Source: Spirosoma panaciterrae DSM 21099 (GTDB taxonomy: Bacteria; Bacteroidota; Bacteroidia; Cytophagales; Spirosomataceae). Taken from it: DNA of 64,000 nucleotides. Shown in pieces: positions 1 to 9,143 of this stretch. The notes below the pieces were generated by a model that did no database searches, was not told where the DNA came from, and was given only the letters and a program-made list of their open reading frames with translations. Positions within the stretch are counted from its first letter, which is position 1. Each line of letters starts with the position of its first letter. The stretch is from NCBI RefSeq assembly GCF_000374025.1, contig NZ_KB893244.1, positions 1-64,000 of the forward strand, in the 5' to 3' direction. The position numbers and the translations under genes were made by a program.

Positions 1-600
1 TCTCCGGTGAGCATCAGTGCGGGGGTGAACCTGTTCAACCTGACCTCGACGACTCCGCTGGGTTGTACCACCACCACGGCCATCAACGTGACGGGGGTAG
101 AGGCTCCGATCTTACCTCCGCTTAACCTGAGCTTGTGCGTAGGCACCAGTCTGGACCTGAGTGAGTTGGTAAGTCCAACGGGTTCCTTGTCGGCTCTGTC
201 AGGTCTGACGAATGTGTTCCGGCTGGGTAATCTGATCACGGGTCAGATCCTGACGTCTCCGGTGAGCATCAGTGCGGGGGTGAACCTGTTCAACCTGACC
301 TCGACCACCCCGCTAGGCTGCACCACCACCACCGCCATCAGTGTAACCGGGGTAGAGGCTCCGATCTTACCCCCGCTCAACCTAACGTTGAGTGCTGGTA
401 CAAGTCTGGATTTGACAACACTCATCTCGCCAACGGGGGCACTATCGGCTTTAGTCGGTTTGACGAATGTTATAACAGCAGGCGTTCAGGTCATTACAAC
501 CCCCGTATCGATAACCGTTGGAGTGAACCTGTTCGATGTGACATCAACTACGCCACTCGGTTGTACAACGACGACGCCAATTATTATCATTGGTACCCCG
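1..600 (+). repeat. tandem coding repeat, unit 255 bp then 243 bp
   Basis: The block starting at base 1 recurs at base 256, with about the first 50 bases identical and most later changes at third positions. A third, more diverged copy starts near base 499. Units are 85 and 81 codons. The near-identity of copies 1 and 2 suggests recent duplication or gene conversion. More copies may lie to the left of the window. Confidence 0.9.
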
Positions 601-1803
601 AACCCTGCAGTCAATATTGCCGTGACACCCGGTGATTGTCAAACCGCTACGAATCAGTATAGTGTAACGGGTACGCTGTCGTTGACGAATGCGGTAGATG
701 GAGTCGCTACTATTACCGATGGCAGTAACTCAACCACCGTGGTGATTACGGCGGGGGCTACTTCGGTTCCTTACGCATTAAGTGGATTGGTGTCGGGAAC
801 AGGCGCTCATACGATTGTTGTCAGCTATGCCACAAAGAGTGCCAGCACCACATATGCCGCTCCATCAAGTTGTCTTCTGGCTCAGCTACAGGTGAAAAAG
901 TTAGTCGATAAGGCGACTGCACAACAAGGCCAGGTGCTGACCTACACATTGGTGGTTTCGAACGTAGGTAACGGCGATGCCAGTAACATTACGGTTCGTG
1001 ATTCTACCTCTGGCGGATTGTCTTATGTATCGGGCTCTGTTACGACTCCGGCTGGCACAACCTTTACGCCTGGTAATCCGGTTAGCTTCTGGAATATTGC
1101 CAGTCTGACGGCGGGCCAAAGCCTGAGCCTAACCTTCCAGGCCAAAGCCGACAGCTCGGGGATTCTCTACAACGTGGCGACCATTCCGGGCGATACGGCC
1201 AAGGCCTGTACATCGGTTCCGGTGAAGGTATGCCAGGGCAGCGATTATCTGTTCGAGCTTTCTGTAGCGCCGGGACGTAGCAGTTACCAATGGTATAAAG
1301 ATGGCGTCGAGATTGTAGGTGCCACCACCAACGTCCTGAGCGTGACGGCTGCTGGTACGTATTCGCTGGTGACCGATGGAGGAAGTGGCCAATGTTCGGA
1401 CTTTAGCTGTTGCCCCTTCATCGTAGAGGAAGATACGTTGCCGACCTTCCAGGCGGTTGCCATACCCGTAACCTGCATTGGCAACACAGCACAGGCAAAT
1501 GGGCAGATTGTTCTCAGTCAGTTTCGGACAGGCTATACGTACCAGTATTCATTGGGGAACACATTCGATGCAGGTGCTTCATTGTCTGGTGCGGCCCAGG
1601 CGATACCGACTGACGGAATCATTGCGAATAATCTGACTAACCCTGTTACGACCCAATTGTATACGGTTCGGGTTTACAATGGCAGCGGTTGTTATCAGGA
1701 TGTGACGGTGATGTTGACGCCCACTACCTGCGCCTGTCCGGCAAGTGTATGCGTGCCGTTGGTAATAAGACAAACCAAAGGCCCCAAACGGACTGGTCTT
1801 TAG
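1..1803 (+). CDS. giant secreted surface protein, 3' part (5' end outside window)
   Basis: The frame is open from the first base, so the gene begins upstream; about 600 residues are visible. Residues 1-85 and 86-167 are tandem copies of one module, followed by a third, more diverged copy. Next come an Ig-like module (about 200-290), a DUF11-type domain (about 296-400) beginning with a KKLVDKATAQQGQ stretch, an Ig-like segment containing SSYQWYKDG, and a Cys-rich tail ending CVPLVIRQTKGPKR. The last 300 residues closely match the end of the following giant gene. DUF11 and Ig-like modules are typical of exported Bacteroidota adhesins, so a cell-surface adhesive or matrix role is inferred, not shown. 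No classic type IX secretion C-terminal domain is recognisable by eye. The exact function is unknown. Confidence 0.8.
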   Translation, partial: SPVSISAGVNLFNLTSTTPLGCTTTTAINVTGVEAPILPPLNLSLCVGTSLDLSELVSPTGSLSALSGLTNVFRLGNLITGQILTSPVSISAGVNLFNLTSTTPLGCTTTTAISVTGVEAPILPPLNLTLSAGTSLDLTTLISPTGALSALVGLTNVITAGVQVITTPVSITVGVNLFDVTSTTPLGCTTTTPIIIIGTPNPAVNIAVTPGDCQTATNQYSVTGTLSLTNAVDGVATITDGSNSTTVVITAGATSVPYALSGLVSGTGAHTIVVSYATKSASTTYAAPSSCLLAQLQVKKLVDKATAQQGQVLTYTLVVSNVGNGDASNITVRDSTSGGLSYVSGSVTTPAGTTFTPGNPVSFWNIASLTAGQSLSLTFQAKADSSGILYNVATIPGDTAKACTSVPVKVCQGSDYLFELSVAPGRSSYQWYKDGVEIVGATTNVLSVTAAGTYSLVTDGGSGQCSDFSCCPFIVEEDTLPTFQAVAIPVTCIGNTAQANGQIVLSQFRTGYTYQYSLGNTFDAGASLSGAAQAIPTDGIIANNLTNPVTTQLYTVRVYNGSGCYQDVTVMLTPTTCACPASVCVPLVIRQTKGPKRTGL

Positions 1804-1832
1804 TATCATTTCAGAAGATAAAAGCCAATAAT

Positions 1833-1897
1833 CTACCTTAGATCGCTTTGCCTGACAGGCCTCTTTTAGGAGTTTCTGTCGGTACGGTCTAAGGTAG
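1833..1897. terminator. 3' hairpin after first giant gene
   Basis: A 10-bp perfect inverted repeat, CTACCTTAGA at 1833-1842 and TCTAAGGTAG at 1888-1897, encloses a 45-nt loop and is followed by TTT. The stem core CTACCTTAG and the loop string TTGCCTGAC recur behind the next gene (8911-8982), so the two 3' regions are related. A transcription-end or mRNA-stability role is inferred. The rest of 1804-2168 is AT-rich and shows no gene. Confidence 0.6.
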
Positions 1898-2174
1898 TTT
1901 ATTCTTAACTCGTACGGGTTTTTGTACTGCTTATATACAAATTTGCCTGATTATATTAACCTATTGTCAATTGATTTTTACTTATTTGTTGTCAACGTTT
2001 AATAAATGTGGTATAAATTTTGAAGGCGGGCGGTGATTTTGCTGAATAGGTATATTCTATAAGGAATATTGTAATTTATTAGTGGATTAGTGATTGTTTT
2101 TGGCCTGATCGTTTACCGTAATGGTATACGGCATACTTTTTGGCAAACGGTAGATTGATTTTACTGATTTGTCT

Positions 2175-5100
2175 ATGTCGGTCCATTACATGTCTACTTT
2201 TGATAACTTTTTTGAAGGAAAGCCCGCTTTTCTGGAAGATAGGAAGCTTTGTGAAGCGAAGCCCTACCGTTTCGACCCTGTCGTCAGTATACAATCGCAG
2301 CGACTAATTGCGCTGATAACACTGCTACTGGTATCGATCGGATTTGCCAAAGCCCAATGCTCCATTACGTTAACGCCCACTGTATCGGGCTGCTATTCCG
2401 TAAGTGGGGTGAGCAAAGCAACCGTTAGTGTTGAAGTGGCCTGGAGTAATGCACCTGCCAACGACTACATTGTTGTCACAACAGGTACGCAAAGCCGGAC
2501 CATTATTCCTGGCGTATCGGTTATTACGTATCCTCAGCCGTCTACAATCGTTATTACGGGTAGGCAGAACATTGTTTCTCCGCAAGTGGTAGCCTTCGAG
2601 CTTACCCTGGCCGGAGGGGCGAGTACGGGTACTGTAACCGCGAAATTTGCCGGCAACACCAGTTGTCAGGCTAGTCAGACCTATGCGATTCCGGCCGCCT
2701 GCCCTCCCACGAGTTGTACGGGTACGCAGTTGGGTGGAACCGTTTTTCGGGATTTCAATGCCGACGGGGTTAAGCAGGCAACCGAAACACAAGGGGTTGC
2801 CAGTGTAACCGTTACGGCTTTCGACTGTAATGGAACCAAATATGGCCCCGTTGTAACGGATCAGTTTGGTAAATATGTTTTTACGTCAGCTACAATCACT
2901 TATCCCGTACGGCTTGAGTTCAGAACGGCAGCCGGAAACGATATGGGGACTATTTATGGGGCCAGTAGCCATTCAAACGTGCAGTTTGTTGAGCAGGCCA
3001 CCTGTGCGGTCGATTTAGGTATTGCCAATCCGTACCTCTACTGCCAGACCAACCCCCAGATTTTTATTCCCTGCTATACGTATGGTGATCCGCTCAATTT
3101 GAGCCCGACTCCACCCGTTGCTACGTCGGCTCTGTCGGCCAGCGCTGCTGCGGTGGTTAGTTTTCCGTACGACGAAAGTACAACCGGAGCTACAGGAATG
3201 AGTCACTGGTCTGATGCCGGTCAGGTAGGTACGGTATGGGGGCTGGGTTATAACCGGCTTACGAAGGATGTTTTCATGGCCGCCACCTTGCACCGCCACT
3301 CAGGGCTGGGACCTTTGGGCATTGGGGGGATTTATGTAACCCACACTAAATCGTCTACGATAACGGAAGGCTTTATTGATGTTACGACTTTGGGTGTGGA
3401 TGTAGGCGCTGCCTCAGTACCCGAAAATGGCTCGGCTGGTCGAGGACTCTCGGCCGACCTGACCAAACCCAGTCATGATCCCGATGTATTTCCGCTGATC
3501 GGTAAAGTCGGGATAGGCGGGTTGGAAGTGTCGGAAGATGGACAGAAACTCTGGTTTGTTAACCTGAACGACAAAAAGCTGTATAGCATCGATATTTCGG
3601 CCTACAATGCATCCGGTACGCTGCCAACTAATTCAGATGTAAAATCGTACGTGATTCCGGACCCGGGTTGTGTAGGGGGTGAGTCACGCCCCTGGGCTTT
3701 GCACATCTATAACAGTAAGTTATATGTAGGTACCGTGTGTGATGCGTTCGACTCAAAAAGTAAGTCCAGATTACGGGCTTATGTGTATGCCTTTGATCCG
3801 AACACCTCCTCGTTTTCGTCCGTTTTCGATTTCCCATTGACCTATCCCAAAGGCTATGGTATATCACCGTTGAATTCGGCAGGGCAGGCGGGGGCCGACA
3901 GTACAGGCTGGTATCCCTGGGCCGATACATTCAGTGACCTGGTGATCGCTTCCAGCACCGCTGTTTATAAAAGTCTGGTGCATCCTCAACCCATTCTGGC
4001 TGATATTGATTTTGACGTTGATGGATCGATGGTATTAGGATTTGCCGACCGGACCGGCTTCCAGGGCGGTTATAACAACTATAGTCCTAATCCTTCGGAA
4101 ACCCAGCTATATACAGTGAACCCAGCCGCCGGAGATATTTTACGGGCCTATTATTCCAACGGTTCGTATATTCTGGAGAACAATGGTCAGGTAGGACCTT
4201 ATACGGGGGTTGGCGTGAATAACAATCAAGGGCCAGGCTTTGGTGAGTTTTATGACGATAATTACATAAGTGGTAATCGCTATACGCATACCGAGCTTGT
4301 ATTGGGTGGTTTAGCCTTGCGGTTGGGCAGTGGCCACGTTGTAGGAGCAACGATCGATCCGGTTGCCAATATTGCCAATTCGGGCGGGGTTAAATATTGG
4401 AACAACGAAACGGGTATAGCCGAAGGGGCCGCTATTGTGTACACCACCAGTACGGCACCGGGTACGTTTGCGAAAGCAAGTGGCCTGGGAGAACCCGAAC
4501 TGAACTGCGACCTGCTGGACGTGATCGAGATCGGTAACCGCGTTTGGGTCGATTCCAATAAAGATGGTGTGCAGGACCCCTGCGAAAAAGCGTTGTCAGG
4601 TGTTCAGGTTGATCTGTACAAAGGCACAACCAAAATTGCCTCAACAACGACGAATGCGGATGGCGAATACTATTTCTCGTCAAAATCTGCGCTAACGACC
4701 GGCACCTGGCTGGGCACCGATGCCGACACAACGTTACTTCCGAATACGGCTTATACCCTGGCGTTCGGCGCAGGTCAATTCAGTAACAATATTCTGACGG
4801 TACAGGGAAGTAAACTACAGTTGACCGTTGCCAACAGTACCACAACGAATGCCAGTGATCTGAATGATTCGGATGCTCTCATCGGAACCATCAACGGGGT
4901 ATCTACACCTGTTATTAGCCTGACAACAGGGAATGCCGGGTACATCAATCACAATCTGGATGCCGGGTTCAGTTGTCTGACAACGACGGTTGCCAGTATA
5001 TCGGTTACGGCGGCTACCTGCAATGGGGGCACGGCGAACAACAACGCACGGATTACCGTATCGGGTATTCAGAATGGCGACAAGGCGTTTCTGGTGGCCG

Positions 5101-8100
5101 CCAATAGTTCACTGCCTTCGTATACCGCCACGGGTAGTCAGCCCGTATCGGCATCGGCGGCTAGTTTCACGGGGCTAAGCAATCCAGCCAGTACAAGTGG
5201 GCAGAGTTATAGTGTTGTGGTTTACAACGGTCCATGCTGCTATACCGTACTTACCACAACGTTGCCCTACACCAATTGCTGCTCCTTGTCGGCTACGGCC
5301 ACACCAACCGCCTGTAACAGCGTGACCAATGGCTATACGGTAGATGGCACCATCAGCATCGCCGGGAATACATCGGGTGGAACAGCTACCATTACCAATG
5401 GCATCGTAAGTACCACGGTTACCGTTGCCCCGAACGCAACGACGGCCAGCTATTCGCTGACGGGGCTGATCTCCGATGGGGCAAGTCATACGGTTACGGT
5501 GAACCTGTCGAGTTGTGGATCCGCTACGGTTGCCTACACGGCACCGGCTTCCTGTTCCGTAGCGCCACCAGCCCTGGCTGTATCGGTCAGCAACCCGGTT
5601 TGTAGTACCCTGACAAATAACTACACGGCTACCGGAACGGTGTCATTGAGTAATGTAGTGGCCGGTACGCTGACCATCACCGACAATGGTACCAGCCTGA
5701 CGACCATCAGCGTAACCAACGGACAGACGACAGCCAGTTTCTCGGTGGGTGGAATCAGCGATGCCACCAGCCATACGGTAGTTGCTACGTTGAATGGCGG
5801 TACTGCTGCCAGTACAACCTATTCGGCTCCTGTTGCCTGTACCGTCTGCTCCACCAGCATCACAACGGTTAGCCTTCTCAACGGACAGGTAGGGACGGCC
5901 TATAGCCAGACTCTTACGGCCAGTGGAGGCAAACCCGGTTATACCTATTCGGTATCGGGTAGCCTGCCCAATGGGCTGACGCTATCGACCAGCGGGGTTA
6001 TTTCAGGAACACCAACGGCCAGTGGCAGTGCAAGCTTCACGGTGAACGTAAGTGATGCCCAGTCCTGTTCGGATGCCCAGCCGCTAACCATCACGATCGA
6101 TGCTCTACCAGTTTGCTCGCTGGTAGCCACTGCTACACCAGGGGTATGTACTACGGCGACCAATACGTATCAGGTGACGGGTAGTATCTCGGCGACAAAT
6201 GCGGTTGTCAATGGGGCTGCTACCCAGTCGTTAACGGTTTCGGTCGGTAGTATCAGTACGGTTGTTACGCTGACGGGCAATGGACCCGTGAGTTACACAC
6301 TGGCGGGTCTAACCTCCGATGGGTTAACCAAAACCGTATCGGTGTTAAGCAGTGCTACGGCCTGTGGCTCTACCAGCGTAACCTATGCTGCCCCGGCCAG
6401 TTGTACGGTCTGTTCGCTGAGCGTGACCACTACAGCACTTACGTCGGCTACAGTCGGTATCCCGTATAGCCAGACGATCAGTACTACGGGTGGTACGGCT
6501 CCATTGACGTTTACGACCTTAAGTGGTAATCTGCCTGCTGGATTGGTACTCAATGGGGCATCAGGGGTTATTTCAGGGACAGCCTCAACCAATGGAAGTT
6601 TCCCGGTAACCATCCTGGTATCGGATAGTAAATCCTGTACGGCGACTGTACCGCTAACGCTGTCGGTTGCCTGCGAAACGATCCTATACAGTCCCCTCAC
6701 ATTACCGAGTGGGCAGGTTGGAACGCCTTATTCGCAAACGTTGACACCGTTGAATGGACTGCCTCCGTATCACTTTGGCCTCACAAAGGGTAGTTTGCCC
6801 GATGGCCTGACGCTCGACGGCACCACGGGAGTTATCAGCGGTACACCAACGGCAACGGGCGCGTTCAGTTTCACTGGTTTCATCAATGATGACTATGATT
6901 GCCCGACAGTTGTAAGCTATACCCTGACAATAGGCAGTGCGCCCGTTTGCTCCCTAACGGCCACGGCCACACCAGGTCAGTGTACAACGGCAACCAACCA
7001 GTATACGCTGACGGGTACGGTATCGGCCACCAATGCCACGGGTACACAATCACTCACGATTTCGGTTGGTAGTGTCAGTACCGTGGTAAGTCTTTCGGCC
7101 AACGGACCCGTAAGTTACTCCCTGAGTGGATTAAATTCGGATGGAGCTGTGCATACTGTATCGATACTGTCATCGGCTACGGCTTGTGGCTCGGCTTCGG
7201 TTACGTATACTGCTCCGGCGTCCTGTACGGTGGCACTGGCTGGCCTGGGCGACTTTGTCTGGATCGATCTGAATAAAGACGGCATTCAGGATGGTATTGA
7301 GCCCGGTATCGAAGGCGTTAAGGTGACCTTATATGTTAACGGTGCTATTTCTTTGACGACCACGACCAATGCCGACGGTCTCTACTCCTTTACCGGCCTG
7401 ACGCCGGGTAGTAGTTTCAATTACGCTGTAGGCTTTACGGCTCCCACGGGATATACGGCCACAACTCCGCTCAGTGGTACCGATAAGGCCAAAGACAGTG
7501 ATGCTGACCTGATTACGGGTAAGACGGCTTCGGTAACACTGACTCCGGGTGAATTCAACCCGACTTTGGATGCAGGCTATATTGTTCCTGAATTGCCAGC
7601 CGCCGTTGCCAGCCTGGGTGACTTTGTCTGGCTCGATTCGAACAAGAACGGAATCCAGGATTTCGGCGAGCCGGGTATTCAGGGCGTAACCGCTACTCTC
7701 TATGTCAACGGGGGAACTTCATCGACGACCGTGACCGGTGCCAGTGGGTTCTACAGTTTCACGGGCCTGACACCCGGTAGTTCCAACTCGTACGTGGTCG
7801 GATTTACGGGCCCAGCGGGGTATACTGCAACCACGCCGTATAGCGGAACCGACCGGACGAAAGACTCCAATGCGAACCTGATCACGGGTAAGACTGAATC
7901 GGTGACGCTGGCTCCGGGTGAGTTCAATCAGACCCTGGATGCAGGTTATTACCCGCTTCCTCCCGTACTGACATTGGATAAAGTAGTCGATAAGTCGAAG
8001 GCGAAACAGGGGGATATTCTGACCTACACGCTGGTATTGACAAATGCCGGATCAACGACGGCTACGAACGTTACGGTTCGGGATTCGACTACCATTGGCC

Positions 8101-8882
8101 TGAGCTACGTGGCCAACTCGGCTTCGGCTCCGGTAGGTACTACGTTTACGCAGGGTGATCCGGTCAGCCTCTGGAAAGTAGCAAGCCTTACCCCAGGTCA
8201 AAGCCTGTCGCTGACCTTCCAGGCCAAAGCCGACAGTTCGGGCATACTCTACAATGTGGCGACCATTCCGGGCGATACGGCCAAAGTGTGTACGTCGGTT
8301 CCGGTGAAGGTATGTCCGGGCAGCGGTTACCTCTTCGAGCTTACCGTGGCCACTGGCCGTAGCAGCTATAAATGGTACCGCGATGGGATTGAGATTGTCG
8401 GTGCCACCACGAATGTACTGAGTGTGACAGCCGCAGGTACGTACTCGCTGGTTGTAGATGGAGGCAATGGGCAATGCTCCGACTTTAGTTGCTGCCCGTT
8501 CATCGTGGAAGAGGATACATTGCCAACCTTTAAGGCAGTGGCCGTGCCTGTTACCTGTGTCGGTAATGTAGCCCAGGCTAACGGCCAGATTGTTCTGAGT
8601 GAGTTCAAGGCTGGGTATACCTACCAATATTCGCTGGGGAATACGTTCAACGCATCGGCAACGCTGTCGGGAGCCGCCAAGGCAATTCCTGGTAATGGCG
8701 TGATCGTGTCGAACCTAGAGAATCCGGTTACCACGCAGAGCTATACGATCCGCGTGTACAACAGTAGTGGTTGTTATACGGATGTGACGGTATTGCTGAC
8801 ACCAACCGTTTGTGGATGCCCACCGAGTGTTTGTGTACCGCTGGTGATCCGGCAAACCAAAGGACCTGTAAGGGGCCACTAA
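2175..8882 (+). CDS. giant multidomain secreted surface protein (SdrD_B, He_PIG, DUF11 modules)
   Basis: About 2235 residues. ATG at 2175 (or 2190) is preferred to a TTG at 2169. The N-terminus has a charged leader of about 38 residues before a hydrophobic export segment ending SIGFAKAQ. In rough order come a prealbumin-like segment, a propeller-like region (about 300-760, NHL/WD-like), an SdrD_B-like domain (near 788) with VWVDSNKDGVQD, repeated Cys-flanked Ig-like modules of about 85 residues, He_PIG-type modules (near 1232, 1417 and 1507), two more SdrD_B-like domains (near 1693 and 1816), a DUF11 domain (near 1934) and a Cys-rich tail ending CVPLVIRQTKGPVRGH. SdrD_B loops usually bind calcium. 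A large adhesin or matrix protein on the outer surface is inferred. The tail matches that of the upstream paralogue. No gliding-motility-type C-terminal domain is evident. Confidence 0.85.
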   Translation: MSVHYMSTFDNFFEGKPAFLEDRKLCEAKPYRFDPVVSIQSQRLIALITLLLVSIGFAKAQCSITLTPTVSGCYSVSGVSKATVSVEVAWSNAPANDYIVVTTGTQSRTIIPGVSVITYPQPSTIVITGRQNIVSPQVVAFELTLAGGASTGTVTAKFAGNTSCQASQTYAIPAACPPTSCTGTQLGGTVFRDFNADGVKQATETQGVASVTVTAFDCNGTKYGPVVTDQFGKYVFTSATITYPVRLEFRTAAGNDMGTIYGASSHSNVQFVEQATCAVDLGIANPYLYCQTNPQIFIPCYTYGDPLNLSPTPPVATSALSASAAAVVSFPYDESTTGATGMSHWSDAGQVGTVWGLGYNRLTKDVFMAATLHRHSGLGPLGIGGIYVTHTKSSTITEGFIDVTTLGVDVGAASVPENGSAGRGLSADLTKPSHDPDVFPLIGKVGIGGLEVSEDGQKLWFVNLNDKKLYSIDISAYNASGTLPTNSDVKSYVIPDPGCVGGESRPWALHIYNSKLYVGTVCDAFDSKSKSRLRAYVYAFDPNTSSFSSVFDFPLTYPKGYGISPLNSAGQAGADSTGWYPWADTFSDLVIASSTAVYKSLVHPQPILADIDFDVDGSMVLGFADRTGFQGGYNNYSPNPSETQLYTVNPAAGDILRAYYSNGSYILENNGQVGPYTGVGVNNNQGPGFGEFYDDNYISGNRYTHTELVLGGLALRLGSGHVVGATIDPVANIANSGGVKYWNNETGIAEGAAIVYTTSTAPGTFAKASGLGEPELNCDLLDVIEIGNRVWVDSNKDGVQDPCEKALSGVQVDLYKGTTKIASTTTNADGEYYFSSKSALTTGTWLGTDADTTLLPNTAYTLAFGAGQFSNNILTVQGSKLQLTVANSTTTNASDLNDSDALIGTINGVSTPVISLTTGNAGYINHNLDAGFSCLTTTVASISVTAATCNGGTANNNARITVSGIQNGDKAFLVAANSSLPSYTATGSQPVSASAASFTGLSNPASTSGQSYSVVVYNGPCCYTVLTTTLPYTNCCSLSATATPTACNSVTNGYTVDGTISIAGNTSGGTATITNGIVSTTVTVAPNATTASYSLTGLISDGASHTVTVNLSSCGSATVAYTAPASCSVAPPALAVSVSNPVCSTLTNNYTATGTVSLSNVVAGTLTITDNGTSLTTISVTNGQTTASFSVGGISDATSHTVVATLNGGTAASTTYSAPVACTVCSTSITTVSLLNGQVGTAYSQTLTASGGKPGYTYSVSGSLPNGLTLSTSGVISGTPTASGSASFTVNVSDAQSCSDAQPLTITIDALPVCSLVATATPGVCTTATNTYQVTGSISATNAVVNGAATQSLTVSVGSISTVVTLTGNGPVSYTLAGLTSDGLTKTVSVLSSATACGSTSVTYAAPASCTVCSLSVTTTALTSATVGIPYSQTISTTGGTAPLTFTTLSGNLPAGLVLNGASGVISGTASTNGSFPVTILVSDSKSCTATVPLTLSVACETILYSPLTLPSGQVGTPYSQTLTPLNGLPPYHFGLTKGSLPDGLTLDGTTGVISGTPTATGAFSFTGFINDDYDCPTVVSYTLTIGSAPVCSLTATATPGQCTTATNQYTLTGTVSATNATGTQSLTISVGSVSTVVSLSANGPVSYSLSGLNSDGAVHTVSILSSATACGSASVTYTAPASCTVALAGLGDFVWIDLNKDGIQDGIEPGIEGVKVTLYVNGAISLTTTTNADGLYSFTGLTPGSSFNYAVGFTAPTGYTATTPLSGTDKAKDSDADLITGKTASVTLTPGEFNPTLDAGYIVPELPAAVASLGDFVWLDSNKNGIQDFGEPGIQGVTATLYVNGGTSSTTVTGASGFYSFTGLTPGSSNSYVVGFTGPAGYTATTPYSGTDRTKDSNANLITGKTESVTLAPGEFNQTLDAGYYPLPPVLTLDKVVDKSKAKQGDILTYTLVLTNAGSTTATNVTVRDSTTIGLSYVANSASAPVGTTFTQGDPVSLWKVASLTPGQSLSLTFQAKADSSGILYNVATIPGDTAKVCTSVPVKVCPGSGYLFELTVATGRSSYKWYRDGIEIVGATTNVLSVTAAGTYSLVVDGGNGQCSDFSCCPFIVEEDTLPTFKAVAVPVTCVGNVAQANGQIVLSEFKAGYTYQYSLGNTFNASATLSGAAKAIPGNGVIVSNLENPVTTQSYTIRVYNSSGCYTDVTVLLTPTVCGCPPSVCVPLVIRQTKGPVRGH

Positions 8883-8910
8883 GCCTACCCAGTAGTTTTC
8901 CTGCTCTATA

Positions 8911-8982
8911 AACTACCTTAGCTTGTATTGCCTGACGGTCTTCTCTCCCGAAGATGATCAGCAAAACGAGCTAAGGTAGTTT
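8911..8982. terminator. 3' hairpin after second giant gene
   Basis: AACTACCTTAGCT at 8911-8923 pairs perfectly with AGCTAAGGTAGTT at 8969-8981, followed by a T-rich stretch. Stem core and a TTGCCTGAC loop string are shared with the hairpin at 1833-1897, which argues that the duplication of these genes included their 3' untranslated region. Confidence 0.65.
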
Positions 8983-9143
8983 TGTTAAGGAGCCACGCAA
9001 ATGTTGGCCATACTAAAATGGTACAATAGGGCTGATTGGTAGAATTTTATTCGTTCAATCGAGGAGATTAGGAAATAAAATGGTTACTTGAGTGTCCAGA
9101 ACTCACTCAGCTAACGCACTTGTTTCTTCTTTCTCAAAGCCTC

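Noticed and set aside
1-600. CRISPR array or other noncoding repeat at the left edge
   Set aside because: The units are 243-255 bp, entirely coding in one frame, and code for conserved Ig-like modules, so they are gene-internal repeats.
8052-8627. 191-residue open frame on the minus strand in the second giant gene
   Set aside because: A mirror of repeated coding sequence; the same kind of mirror frame appears opposite the matching part of the first giant gene.
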